In this document: in pieces, positions 9,273 to 18,499 of the stretch
Layout of the letters: every line of letters begins with the position of its first letter
Numbering within the stretch: the stretch's first letter is position 1
NCBI GenBank assembly: GCA_021014945.1
Contig: MU266677.1
Location: 1-23,262 of the forward strand
Origin: Leucogyrophana mollusca
Taxonomy: Eukaryota > Basidiomycota > Agaricomycetes > Boletales
Direction: 5' to 3'
Length of the DNA stretch: 23,262 nt
Made by a program: the position numbers and the translations under genes
Notes under the pieces: model-generated
Seen by the model: the letters and a program-made list of their open reading frames with translations, nothing else
Told to the model about the DNA's origin: nothing
The model's database searches: none

Positions 9273-11757
9273 AGTTGACAAGTATTGTACTGCACTGAAG
9301 CTGAAGTGCTGATCGTTCACGCCTATTTACAGGATACACTTCTAATGCACTTGCTCCGGGGGCCGCTTTCTATTGCGTCTCAGAGCATTCTAGTTCACGT
9401 CACTCCCCGCCACTTCGATATCCCTGAGCTCAATCCCTCGTGCTCCTGTGCCATCTCCCAACTCTATCACCTCTGTATCACCCGGCGAGGCGTGACACTC
9501 CCTGTTAGCTCCGTCTCGCTCCGGTATGCTCCCAAGCCCAGCAGCAGCAAGGAGATCCAGTTGTCTGGCGATCTCAACGCTCAGATCTGCAGTTGAGAAC
9601 GTGCTAGACTTCAAGCCGCGGAGGTTGAGCACGAGACGCTGGCCGGTCACCGAAAGGAGCGGAAGGGCAAACCTACAAGACATGGTATGAATAGAAACAA
9701 TTGGCCCCGTCCGACTGTGGGCAGAGGGAAACTTACCCTTTTGCAAGCACGTTTTTAGGGTCCTGCGCTCCCATAGTCATAGATGGATGAGCGAATAGAA
9801 TGCAAGTACTTACGTCCGGAAATGCAATACTAACACCAAAAAAAATCCGTTAATTTGCATGAATAATTGTTTTGATCGGAGTGAACACTTACAATGCTAC
9901 TACAGTGAAGGTGTCCGAAAAGATGCTGGCCTACATGAGTGTTCAGAGACATTCCCTGGTATCCTTGGAGCTCCTTACGATGAAGAAAGCAATTGCTAGA
10001 GGGCAAACGATCGTTCGTGGTGCTCGCGGCAAGAGATGTGAAATGCCTACCATCTCCGTATAGAGATCTGAGCAGGTGCGAAGGATACAGTTGACGCCGT
10101 ATTCGGGAATAAGTGTACAGAGATCGCATTGTAATTATGAACATCGCTGTGTCCAGGACAAAGCTATGGCAACTGTGAGGGGACTGTTCATAACAATGAT
10201 GGCAAGATACCGCCCACCTCGCTACATAAGCCAGCCACTATCGCAAATTCTGATGAGTTCTCGTGCAAAGAAAGGCCCCACTTACAATATAGTCTTCAAA
10301 AACCATCTGGTTAGTAAGATTATCTTCCCAGAATTAGCTGGTCTTACCAGGTGATTGTCCGGTGCATATACCAGAAACCATCACGTCTTGGCCCTGAACA
10401 TCTACAAAATAAGACATAATTAGCACGATGCAGCATTGAGTCAAACAGTGGCGGACATGGCTTCTTCCCCAGTCCGAGATTGAATATCACAATCAAGAAC
10501 ACCACGTAAATGCCATACAACACTCCTAACCAGACAGCAACCGTCCGCTGGCAACCCCATATTGCCCATGCACGCATCAAGACGAGAACTAGTAGAAACC
10601 CTTGTGAGTAACGAGACGCTGTGAAGTGGATATCACTCACTATGAATAGACTCGACGGCAAGGACTGCGAATACAGTAGAGAACAAGCGGAATGACGAGC
10701 AGAACTGATCACCGACTGAGTGATTACTGACGTGGTTCATGATGGGTCACGTACCGTTGGTAAGCCGTGACCCACGATCTCAAACTCCTCTAGTCCAATG
10801 ACTACATTCCCTAAGATACTCCCGTAGCGATTGAGCAGATATGTGATCTTTACCACGCCCCACGGTGCGTTCCATATGTATTGGATCTGCATAGAAAGAT
10901 GAGGTCCGCTGGTTGGTCTGGCCTAACTGTAGGATCTCACCTCGTCGTCGAGTGTAAGAAAGTAGTCATAGAAGAGAAATCCGCGCGAAGAAGCGATAAA
11001 GCACCTATGGCGGAATGAGCAAGACAGTCAATGAACATGAAGCACTGGTCACCTACTTCCGAATCCACAGGGACTCCGCAAACAGCACCGGTGAAATTGA
11101 CATCTAAGAGGGCGCGTCCTGGCTGGGAGAAAACGCATTTTCAATGAGTTTCTTGAGTTATGATCAAAAAAACTGTTGGCAGGGTCATCTTCAGGCTCCG
11201 ATGCCACTCCCACTGCACGTTAGTCTGGAGGGTGGAGGTAATCCTTAGCATTGGCCCAATGCCACCACGACAACATAACGTTTACCCGATTTTGTCCAAA
11301 TTGTGTCACGCGCAGCTTGCGTCAATTCGTAGATGCGCCCCGTGTAGTAGGGCGTACCATGGGTTGGGTTTGACCGGATTCTCATCCAGCGCGGGTCGGG
11401 TGCCCATGGATGTCCATGGGTGTCCACGGGTGACGCACTAGTGGCATTTCTCGTCTGTTTGTTGTCTGGCATCTTCTGATATATGCGTGCATGTGACCCG
11501 ACAGCAATTGTGGCTTAGTTGGTTTGTCCATACCCAATCGATCCTCTACTCCATGGCCGCTGACATCCAACAACTCCAACACTTTGGCCTTTTCATCTGC
11601 CACAGGCTGGAGGCTAGATTTCGAGAGCCTGCTTCAGCCATTCTCTTCAGTAACAGGTAGTACTTTTTCCAAGTTCTCTACTCATCAGAGGGCGGATATG
11701 GCAGGCCTTGATGGGCCGAAAGAGTACTCACACTGTTGGCCACAGATAATCCACCGA
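9232..11757. repeat. Segmental duplication, copy B
   Basis: This is the direct-repeat partner of 3868-6538, offset by about 5.3 kb and separated by 2.7 kb of unrelated DNA. Similarity covers the gene, its introns, the 3' flank (CCTATTTACAGGATA in both) and about 650 bp of 5' flank. The introns are still alignable, so the duplication is older than a recent copy but not ancient. Confidence 0.92.
9390..11103 (-). CDS. DUF6533-type multi-pass membrane protein, copy B
   Basis: This paralogue of 4023-5738 has the same 13-exon plan, starting MSISPVLFAESLW. It keeps FLFYDYFLTLDDE, IQYIWNAPWGVVKITYLL, ILVLMRAWAIWGCQR, AMFIITMRSLYTYSR and LLSVTGQRLVLNLRGLKS. The micro-exons are at 9979-9995 (17 nt) and 9814-9829 (16 nt). 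Between the copies, a 40-residue membrane stretch (RAWAIWG to GLGKKPC) differs at 3 places, while the last 85 residues differ at about 18. The tail therefore changes faster than the membrane core. No stop or frame break was found, so both copies look functional. One splice donor (exon 7) is displaced by one codon relative to copy A. The function of the family is unknown. Confidence 0.88.
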
Positions 11758-12186
11758 CCCGTGGTTTACCCATATTCTGCCTGGGTCGGGTATGGTCACG
11801 CCCTCGCTGCCTGATATACCCATGGGTTTCATCCGGTCGCTACCCTAGATACCTATGATATCCCCGAGTTCTATGCTGTGCTTCCAGAAGCCAAGCGTAG
11901 TGTCTTTTTGGTAGGTAGTTCGAGGGCACAACCAAGCACTTACCTGGGGAACTCCTTGGCCCGAAGCAGATTACCACCATCAACACTGATCCTTGTCCGA
12001 TATCATCGTCTACAAAAACGGGAAAGCATGCCTTTGCGATTTTGGCTTTCGACTGTAATCAATCAGGTGGCACATGGAAGACAATATTACAAGCTTCGAA
12101 TGAACATCCTACCTTGACAGCTGTGGGCGATGCGAGTTACCTAATTGTTGAAGTTCGCCAGCACAGGCCAGCACCCAACCAGTACC
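11104..12186. other. Upstream of copy B and spacer
   Basis: Up to 11757 this is the 5' flank shared with copy A. It includes GGGT-type motifs at 11388-11435. A short inverted repeat, CCGACCC at 11754-11760 and GGGTCGG near 11783-11789, lies at the duplication edge. Beyond it, the only protein-like stretch is the minus-strand block 11944-12052 described separately. Confidence 0.4.
11944..12052 (-). other. Orphan open block with splice-like ends
   Basis: A 109-nt open block is preceded by GATTACAG and followed by GTAAGT, the strongest donor form seen here. It reads SKAKIAKACFPVFVDDDIGQ and then GSVLMVVICFGPRSSP. It looks like an internal exon, but no partner exon in matching phase was found within 400 bases on either side. 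It may be a gene remnant. Confidence 0.25.
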
Positions 12187-12475
12187 ATGCACACCGTCAT
12201 CACTCCGCCATCCGTTTATTCTCCAGAGGCCCGCCCCCAGCCTAGATGGGTTGTTGGCTATGCTTTGTGCCTGCTGGTAACCATTTACTCCCATCCAGCC
12301 CACTGTTCCCTCTCACCGCTAGACAGATTTTCGCTTGGCATTGGCCTCGGGGCCGAGCATCCATGCTACATCCGAGCAGTCAGAGGAAGATGGAGTGTCG
12401 AAGAGCGCACAGAAAAGTTGCCTCGCACTATCTACCAGTGCATGGTTCCCACAGCTCTATTCATTATGCCATTGA
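12187..12475 (+). CDS. Possible small two-exon gene
   Basis: Exon 1 (12187-12276) and exon 2 (12323-12475) join in phase across a 46-nt GT-AG intron and give 80 residues. The protein starts MHTVITPPSVYSPEARPQPR and continues with a short hydrophobic stretch (WVVGYALCLL) and a Ser/Glu-rich part (ATSEQSEEDGVSKS). The start has a fair context (ACCATG). No family is recognised and no other support exists. Confidence 0.25.
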
Positions 12476-12556
12476 CGTGGAACTATCATTCCAGACACGA
12501 TGATTAATGGCGGTTTCGTCATCGCTGTACCCCCTGTTCTCCACCGGATGTGAGTC

Positions 12557-13117
12557 CTATCTGTCGCGCTGGCGCTCGCCTTTTTGGTCTTGATGCTTAT
12601 GGCTGATCAGCTTCGGGCCTGGCTTCGTAACTGTTACGTGCGGTGTGCAAGTCCTGGCCTCGACGGTATTTACCACGATTCGCCTCGACGTCGGTCTGCC
12701 AGCATCAGACGTCGAGGCACAGCTGCGCCAAGCAGTGGGGTTCACGCCGATACTCCTCGCACATTCGTTGAGGATGTTAATGGTTATCCAATTCGGAGCG
12801 TTGGAGTTCGAGATGGAACTTTGTGAGATTCGGATCGCGCTTCCAGTGGGCGACTCTCCCTTGGACAAGGAAGTCTCGCCATTCTTCTCGGTCCAGCTTC
12901 CCCACTTAACCCGTGACGCTCCGTTTACAATCGATGGATACAAGTTGTCACAAAACACGCGGGCAGGCGTATCACACACACCATCGCGAATATTCCGGCA
13001 CGCAGCACGGCCTGGCCCTGGGTAGACCTTGTAATAATCCACCTGCCCTACCGACGAGATCGTCACATGCGGGCTGGCGTGCGACCCAGCATCGGCTGGT
13101 GGTACAATAGGGCGAAT
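12557..13117 (-). CDS. Cysteine-rich secreted-type protein, 5' end unresolved
   Basis: An open frame of 187 codons reads from after a TAG at 13118-13120 to a TAG at 12557. It looks like an extracellular fungal protein. It contains YYKVYPGPGRAACRNIRDG, VCDTPARVFCDN, VKWGSWTEKNGETSLSKG and NWITINILNECARSIGVNPT, and ends with ARTCTPHVTVTKPGPK plus a polar tail. Six cysteines are present. No signal peptide or ATG is visible in frame before the conserved-looking part, so an upstream exon is probably missing from this model, or the gene has lost its start. A motif of the form SPHVTISS or TPHVTVTK occurs near both ends, suggesting an internal repeat. The coding stretch around 12637-12697 is repeated in degenerate form at 555-613. 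Family unknown. Confidence 0.4.
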   Translation of the reverse strand: MRPIVPPADAGSHASPHVTISSVGQVDYYKVYPGPGRAACRNIRDGVCDTPARVFCDNLYPSIVNGASRVKWGSWTEKNGETSLSKGESPTGSAIRISQSSISNSNAPNWITINILNECARSIGVNPTAWRSCASTSDAGRPTSRRIVVNTVEARTCTPHVTVTKPGPKLISHKHQDQKGERQRDR

Positions 13118-13525
13118 CTAGATCCTGGTATGTGATTCGATGGTTATGTTATTCAATGGTCTCGTATGCAGACACCAACCAGCATTGTGAGCACGGCGCA
13201 ATCTCCGGGGCAATGTGATTCGAGGACGGAGTTTCGGGTAGCATCGTCTATTTGAGGAAGATGAACCCACGTTCCTAATGACATCCATTTTACGCAGCCT
13301 TGTAGGAAAATCTACGAAATGCCCAGCTGACTGTAATCGACCCGAGTCGTACGTCCCGCACGTTCACAGCACTTCTCACTTTGCTGCACGGAAAGAGCTT
13401 TGAAATGACTTGCGAGTGTGCTGCATGGTGGTATGGCATGGCCCCTCGGCGTCGACGCACTGTTGTGGTTGGGGCGCGTGCAGTTCGAAGGTCGGCGCTA
13501 CGAAGACCCGCGGTACCGCTCCGTC
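13118..13525. other. Short spacer, no gene seen
   Basis: Frames are short on both strands. A plus-strand frame at 13381-13599 is Arg/Ala-rich and lies antisense to the better-supported minus-strand exon at 13526-13651, so it is not called. Confidence 0.4.
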
Positions 13526-13852
13526 CTACTTTTCTCCTCGCTCTTGGCCCCGCTCAAATGCAGCTATCTTCTCTTGTAAACGGTCTGTCGCTCGTTTGAA
13601 TTGTTTCTTCAGATCGAAGGTCGATAATACGAGGAAACACCCCAGGCCGAGCTAGAGGAATTGCCCATGAGGAGGACGGAGACGAGGAGAAAGGCTGACT
13701 CCTGGTCGCACCTGCTGAACACAGATGAAACCTTGCAGCACACGAAGGCGACTAACCTTTAATTCAACGTGTAAGCATGATGTACTCACAGTTGTGCTCT
13801 GAATATTGAATCTGTGAGTGCAGGTCCTGCAAGTGTAGCTCCTACTCATCAT
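13526..13852 (-). CDS. Small membrane/coiled-coil protein candidate
   Basis: Exon 2 (13651-13526) is the convincing part. It begins after CCTCTAG and encodes LGLGCFLVLSTFDLKKQF, then KRATDRLQEKIAAFERGQ and ERGEK, which is a short hydrophobic helix followed by a charged coiled coil. Exon 1 (13852-13712) joins it in phase across a 60-nt GT-AG intron (88 residues in total) and starts MMSRSYTCRTC. Exon 1 is weaker, because alternative frames and splice choices at 13700-13850 are also open. The gene lies on the same strand as, and just 3' of, the secreted protein ending at 14080. An alternative is that these are extra 3' exons of a longer transcript from that gene. Family not recognised. Confidence 0.38.
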
Positions 13853-14079
13853 GTCCGTGGGTCTCAGATCGTCGGACTGGTCCGGAAATATGATATCTTC
13901 TTAGCTGAGTACAGCTTGTTCCAATCATAGAAACGTCCGTATATCGATACATACTCGCTATCGCTGCTTCCTCTCGTAACTCCTCCAGCCATCGTATGTC
14001 GTTCAGCGTCAGCAGCCGACACGATACTTGGTGACACAGACGCCTTCAAAGTCCTTTCCACATCCACGGTCTCTTTGCA

Positions 14080-14524
14080 TCACTCTGGCTTCTTCCACCA
14101 GCAAACCCGGAGTGACTTCGTCGGGTGATATTTTTTGAGATCCTTCTCGGAGAAAATCCTATCTGCAGCTGTCGTCCTGCCTTTGAACCAACCTGATTCC
14201 CGTGCGTCAGATCGCCCCTCCGTCTACGCGAACATGTTACTCACCAATCCAGTCTTTGCAATTATCCTTGGAGTAAAAGTTTATTCCCAGCCTCTCATCG
14301 TTAGGGCCGAAATACAGGCCCGTGAAATGGTGGTACTCAGTCCTGTTGACCGAATGGCACCCGCCACAATGTGTATGTTTCGATACATATCCGTCAACGG
14401 CTTGACCTTTGTAATTCGATTCGCTTGGTGGCCCGTCCTCGAGAGTGGCGACCCAGAAAACCTTGTCGCTGCTCGCAAGGACAGCGGTGGTTAGAAGGCC
14501 GGTTATAGCGATCTTGAGCAACAT
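14080..14524 (-). CDS. Small secreted protein with four cysteines
   Basis: Exon 1 (14524-14245) and exon 2 (14192-14080) join in phase across a 52-nt intron and give 130 residues. Residues 1-17 (MLLKIAITGLLTTAVLA) form a typical signal peptide with likely cleavage before Ser18. The mature part has cysteines at 53, 56, 89 and 124, allowing two disulfides, and is rich in His, Tyr and Trp (HTHCGGCHSVNRTEYHHF and RVCWWKKPE). Size, signal peptide and lack of a known fold match small secreted effector-like proteins of plant-associated fungi, but no activity can be read from the sequence. Two TATAAAG motifs lie about 110-125 bp upstream. Confidence 0.72.
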
Positions 14525-14634
14525 CTAGATCTTCGGAAAGCGATGAGTGTGAGTCTGGAGACGACGAACCAACTGACCGGTCGCAGGCTGGGGGCAAGTT
14601 ACCGACACTGGGTGACTCTCTGCGAGTGAGGGGG

Positions 14635-14651
14635 CTTTATAAGGCTTTATA
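14635..14651 (-). promoter_or_regulatory. Paired TATA-like motifs
   Basis: The minus strand reads TATAAAG twice, ten bases apart (plus-strand CTTTATA at 14635-14641 and 14645-14651). They lie about 110-125 bp upstream of the start codon of the small secreted protein at 14524. The distance is compatible with a core promoter and a 5' untranslated region of about 80 nt. Confidence 0.55.
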
Positions 14652-16066
14652 TTCCCTGTTGGCGACCCACCTGCAGCTCCACGAGCATTTTTTCGATGGT
14701 CATCACCCTTGAAGCCCGTACGTGTGGAGTTACAATACGTTCAGATATTGAGCGGGCTGCCGTGCGGAACCGCGGTCAGTTGACACAACGCTGATTCAAC
14801 ACTGGGCTTCGTCTAGCTATGTCCAGCAATGAACGTACTCACCACTCACGAGTCATTGCTGTCGCAGTGGGTCCTCCCCGGCCACGGTGTACCCGCGACA
14901 TCTGAATCATCCCAGCTACTGGGGCCAGGTGTGTTTGACACGAGGGAACTTGGATGATGTTGGCCTCATCTGATGTGACACAGTCGGTATCCATGGGTAC
15001 TCAGTTTCGGAGTCAATGTGGATAGTGGGACACCGCTGGCATCCGGGTGGGGCTTGCACTGGCAGGCACTGGCTTGCAGTCGCTTGCCGTCTTGTCATTA
15101 CATATTGACGTGGTCTGGCGGGAATCGTAAATGCGTTAGCATCAAAGTCCGATGAACAGAACCGCCCAGCCTAAGTCAGTCCGGGGAGGTCGTGGAAAGT
15201 GTGGTCTGACAGATACTACAATGTACTGCTGTTTTGATGAACGGTCGAGGAGCCCCGCTATCCCCTGGTTTTCCGTGGGTCTGGGATTGCGGACTTGCCC
15301 TCAAACTTTGCAAGCAAAGTGTCGCCTAGATATGGGGAACAGGACACAGAAACCAGCAAAGCCAGGACCCCTGCCGATGGAGGAGGAGGAGGGGTATGCC
15401 CGATCCGGACAAAATCTTGAAAATTTGGATGTTTCTTTTCTGGACCAATTGCGGATGCGGACTCACTTAATTTGGCCGATTTTTTTTGTCCAAACATTTC
15501 GTTCGGGCGCATCCCGCTCACTGTGCCCACTGAAGCGCTGAGGCCTTGGTTTTGAATGCAATGAGTTTCCTTCAGACATAGTAAGTGCACGAATTGCCAT
15601 AAGCCGACCCGTGATGTCTATCTCTCACTAACGTGGTGGGGCCGAACTTCACGTCGTCAGCGCGTCAGCTCCAGAGGCGACTGTTCGAGGTTGCGTATGT
15701 ACCGGATCTCATGTGTCAAGGTTTAGCCCCGCCTGCCCCACCTTACCGCGGCCGTAGCTGCGCAACTGTACAGTCTGTACGAGGTGAGACTCGCATGATG
15801 CCGTCCGCGTCTGGGACAGTGGGATGATTGTCCGAACTCAAGCACATGTTCGATTTGGAGCTGTCGGAATGACCGGCCCCATATGCTTTCCGTTATACAT
15901 ACGTAGAGTGCGGTTCGCATTGCATGCATACGCCAATAGGCCACAGCCTGCTACAGCCCCAGTCCTTCTGCTTGCTGGACCTTCCCCCATCAGCCATGCG
16001 TTTCATCTGTCCCTCTTATGCAGCATCAGACGATTAGTACTCACTCCATCCAAAAATAGGATTCAG
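14652..16066. other. Long stretch without recognised gene
   Basis: About 1.4 kb. The segment 15370-15510 contains a (GGA)-rich run and T-rich homopolymers (GATTTTTTTTGTCC). A 110-codon minus-strand frame across it begins MHLLCLKETHC but looks like translated repeat DNA. The 264-codon plus-strand frame starting at 15824 is rejected as a shadow. If the gene at 16067 has an upstream first exon with a start codon, it should lie between about 15900 and 16040. Confidence 0.4.
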
Positions 16067-16565
16067 TTGAATATCATAATATTATTCTCGACCGCCTCGT
16101 CGGTCTTCTCGCTGCCAGCTTCGCGGGAGCTAGCCCTGGCGTTGAGAGGTCAGCTGTCCCCGGCCCGCAGTGGAGTGGGCGTTTCTGCGAGGGCGCAAAC
16201 CTTTCGGGGGCTTGCGTGCATCATTTCGGCAGTATGCACGATACTGTTAGCTCACCAATCGTCATCCTGCAACCAAGAGCCAGGCCCTTTGGCTCGCTCT
16301 CCCTTCAAGTCCCGCATAAATCCTCTCTGGCATTCGTGTTCTACCGCAGATCCGGGGGATGTGGCGATAATAATATTACTTCCTGTCTCAGCCCTATTAA
16401 GAAGTAAGTGCTGGCGTTGCGCGAAACTCTATCACTGTATGCTATGCTCACTTCCAAATCGACCTTGCCCACAGAGACTATATATCAGCCCGGAATCCAC
16501 AAGGTGCCAACCAACGTCCCGGCGAAACTTCATTCGGTGGGCGCTATTCAGGTTTATCGCAGTAA
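16067..16565 (+). CDS. Secreted-type protein with two cysteine pairs, start unresolved
   Basis: Exon 16067-16403 and exon 16475-16565 join in phase across a 71-nt GTAAGT-ACAG intron, ending in TAA. The N-terminal part reads IILDRLVGLLAASFAGASPG, which resembles a signal peptide core. It is followed by WSGRFCEGANLSGACVHHF, SLQVPHKSSLAFVFYRRS, GGCGDNNITSCLSPIKK and DYISARNPQGANQRPGETSF. Four cysteines fall in two pairs, and the beta-strand-like pattern (C-x8-C, later C-x7-C) recalls small disulfide-stabilised extracellular proteins. A beta/gamma-crystallin-like fold is one idea but is not demonstrated. No ATG lies in frame after the acceptor at 16066, so a first exon is missing from the model. 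A much longer frame on the same strand (15824-16618) is out of phase and less protein-like. Confidence 0.5.
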
Positions 16566-17142
16566 AAAGGACTGCCCAAAGGAATTTCAGTGAGGGTGGA
16601 CAAGTCCACGCAACATAAGGAAGAGCATGCGTTTACTTTGCTCAACCACCTTGATCATGCATCTAAGACGGGATGAAGGTTATACTGATGATTTATATGT
16701 AAGGATACATAGAGCAAGTTGGTCACCAAACCTGTATGTGCGCTCCCGTGAATTTATATTACATTCGAGCAGATCGCAAGTGACCCGTGTTGAGCGTGCA
16801 TCACCCAGCGCCGGGACGACGGTGTAGGCGTCCTGCGGGTGTATAGTCACATACATCGACGCGTCTCAACGCGAAACGGGAGAAGCTCGCAGTTTCTCCT
16901 TGGCTGTGGGGTCGTCGAGAGCAGGATACAGGATGGGTACAAGGGGAGGCGGTGGGTGAGGTTGCGTAGAACTTCAAGTTGAAGAAGCCGAGAAGAGGGA
17001 AACAGTTGGGACTCGGGAGCAGTCCCGTCCCCACGTGACATGCTCCCTGGTCACCTGCCCCCTCCCCGCACTTTCCCCTACCCCACAATGGCATCACCTT
17101 GCGCCCAGCTGGGGTACGAAGCTTGCACCGGGGATTTCCAGG
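16566..17142. other. Intergenic with promoter of next gene
   Basis: No supported gene. A CACGTG E-box lies at about 17034-17039, and C-rich sequence precedes the TATA box of the next gene. The 139-codon minus-strand frame over 16801-17220 is Gly/Arg-rich and shows no family pattern. Confidence 0.45.
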
Positions 17143-17151
17143 GTATATAAA
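17143..17151 (+). promoter_or_regulatory. TATA box
   Basis: GGTATATAAACC lies about 100 bp upstream of the start codon at 17250 and is the clearest TATA element in the window. C-rich sequence and a CACGTG E-box lie about 105 bp further upstream. Confidence 0.7.
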
Positions 17152-17249
17152 CCATAAACGAGCCGGGTCGTTCCTCCTTGACCTCTTGCCCCCACGCACA
17201 CGACTATTTCCTCCACCCAAGTCATCTCTTGTACCGTGATATTCCCGCC

Positions 17250-18375
17250 ATGGCAGACGTAGCAGCCCCCACTACCATCGAGATCAACGACGCTATTTTC
17301 TGTCAGCACTTTAAAGAAGTTGTGCGTCCTCCGCATCTACTGCCCCCACATTACACCCCACCTTATGCTTATCTTCCCATACCCATCACTCACTCACTTC
17401 ACCTTCTCACTTACGCTCTTACTGTCACTGACACTGACTTTCACCCATAGTGCGGTGAATGCGATTACGACGGGCGGGAAGACAACGACGGGTTCTATGG
17501 GGTGCGTGGGCTGATCTACTCTTCCCCCACCCTTCCTTTTGCACTGGTCTCCCTTCCTCTCATCCTCCCCTTTCTCTTGTACTCGTCCCCTTCCTTCTCA
17601 CCCTGCCACGCCCGCACCCACACTCACCCCTTCCCACAGTTCGACCACATCGACCGCGACGGGCTCGAAGCCCCCCCTGTCACGACCAACAAGGACGGCG
17701 TGTACCAGTGCAAGAAGCATGGCTCGACTGGTGCGTGCGGTTTCCTCTGCGTGTTTTGTGTTCTTGCTTTGTGTTTGTGTTGCATTTTGTGTTGTGTTGG
17801 GCTGGTTGTGATTTGCATTTGCATATGTGGTTGTGGTTGCGCTTCAATTTGCGCGCTTGCGGTTTCTGTGTCAAGTTGAAGTTGTTCGACTGCGATTTGC
17901 GTGCCGCAGGTGTCCTTTTTGTTTTTACTTTGTCCCCCCTTCCTTGATTTATCCCGTCTGCTCCCTCACTTGATTCGCCGATTATGCTCTTCCTTCTCTT
18001 GGTTCCATATTTGCGTCTCCACCGTCGCTTCCGTACCTTTTCTCTTTCATCGTGCCTCACCTTTTTCTCCCTGATCACACCCCATCACCTCGATCGAGCT
18101 GACGATTTCTTCCCATTCCATCGACCGCAATAAACTCGCCAACTTTACTCAACACTCAACATCGCATCGCATCGCAAAATCACATCTGATGATCGCATCA
18201 CATGGTACCCAACGATCGCCGACCACTCAACGCCCACCTCTCCTCCTCTCCTTCCCCCTCACCCAACCCACCCCCAAACAATCGCAAACACACACCAGAG
18301 TGCAACCAATGTTTCGGCTGGAAGAAGCAGATCACCAGAGCTAGGACCGCCGCTAAAAAGGCTGGCCGGAAATAA
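17250..18375 (+). CDS. Small protein with two zinc-ligand clusters
   Basis: Four exons (17250-17321, 17451-17501, 17640-17730, 18299-18375) join in phase and give 96 residues. The introns are 129, 138 and 568 nt. The protein starts MADVAAPTTIEINDAIFC. Two similar ligand sets are visible: C18, H20, C25, C28 (FCQHFKEVCGEC) and C65, H68, C73, C76 (QCKKHGSTECNQC). This fits two zinc sites or one binuclear unit. An acidic Asp/Gly-rich linker lies between them. The C-terminus is basic (KKQITRARTAAKKAGRK), which could bind nucleic acid or act as a nuclear signal. I do not recognise a named family. It looks like a conserved small fungal protein because every junction restores a clean pattern. The last intron is unusually long for this genome. 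Confidence 0.8.
17731..18298 (+). other. Unusually long intron (568 nt)
   Basis: This is the third intron of the zinc-ligand gene, about ten times the usual length here. It holds a TG-rich stretch (17750-17880), pyrimidine-rich sequence and an ATCGC repeat (CATCGCATCGCATCGC, about 18161-18177). No open block with splice-like ends was found inside. An embedded RNA gene is possible but not visible. Confidence 0.6.
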
Positions 18376-18499
18376 CTGTGTGGGCTCGTGCCTGAGTAAA
18401 TAGCTGTGCGCTGAGTGGCCAGTTGTGCGGGTTGGCGCTCGAGTAGATGGCAAATGGGAACAGGGACTCGAAATATGTAACAATCATACATCATGAAAT

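Noticed and set aside
13864..14067. 67-codon minus-strand frame after the small secreted protein
   Set aside because: It lies directly 3' of a good stop codon with no acceptor linking it, and alternative readings of the same stretch are equally open; probably 3' untranslated region.
15258..15590. 110-codon minus-strand frame with polyproline
   Set aside because: It spans a GGA-rich run and T-rich homopolymers typical of repeat DNA, with no family pattern.
15824..16618. 264-codon plus-strand open frame, the longest in the central region
   Set aside because: It is out of phase with a better spliced model (16067-16565) that has a signal-like start, cysteine pairs and proper intron ends. The long frame has a Leu/Ser/Arg-rich composition with few acidic residues.
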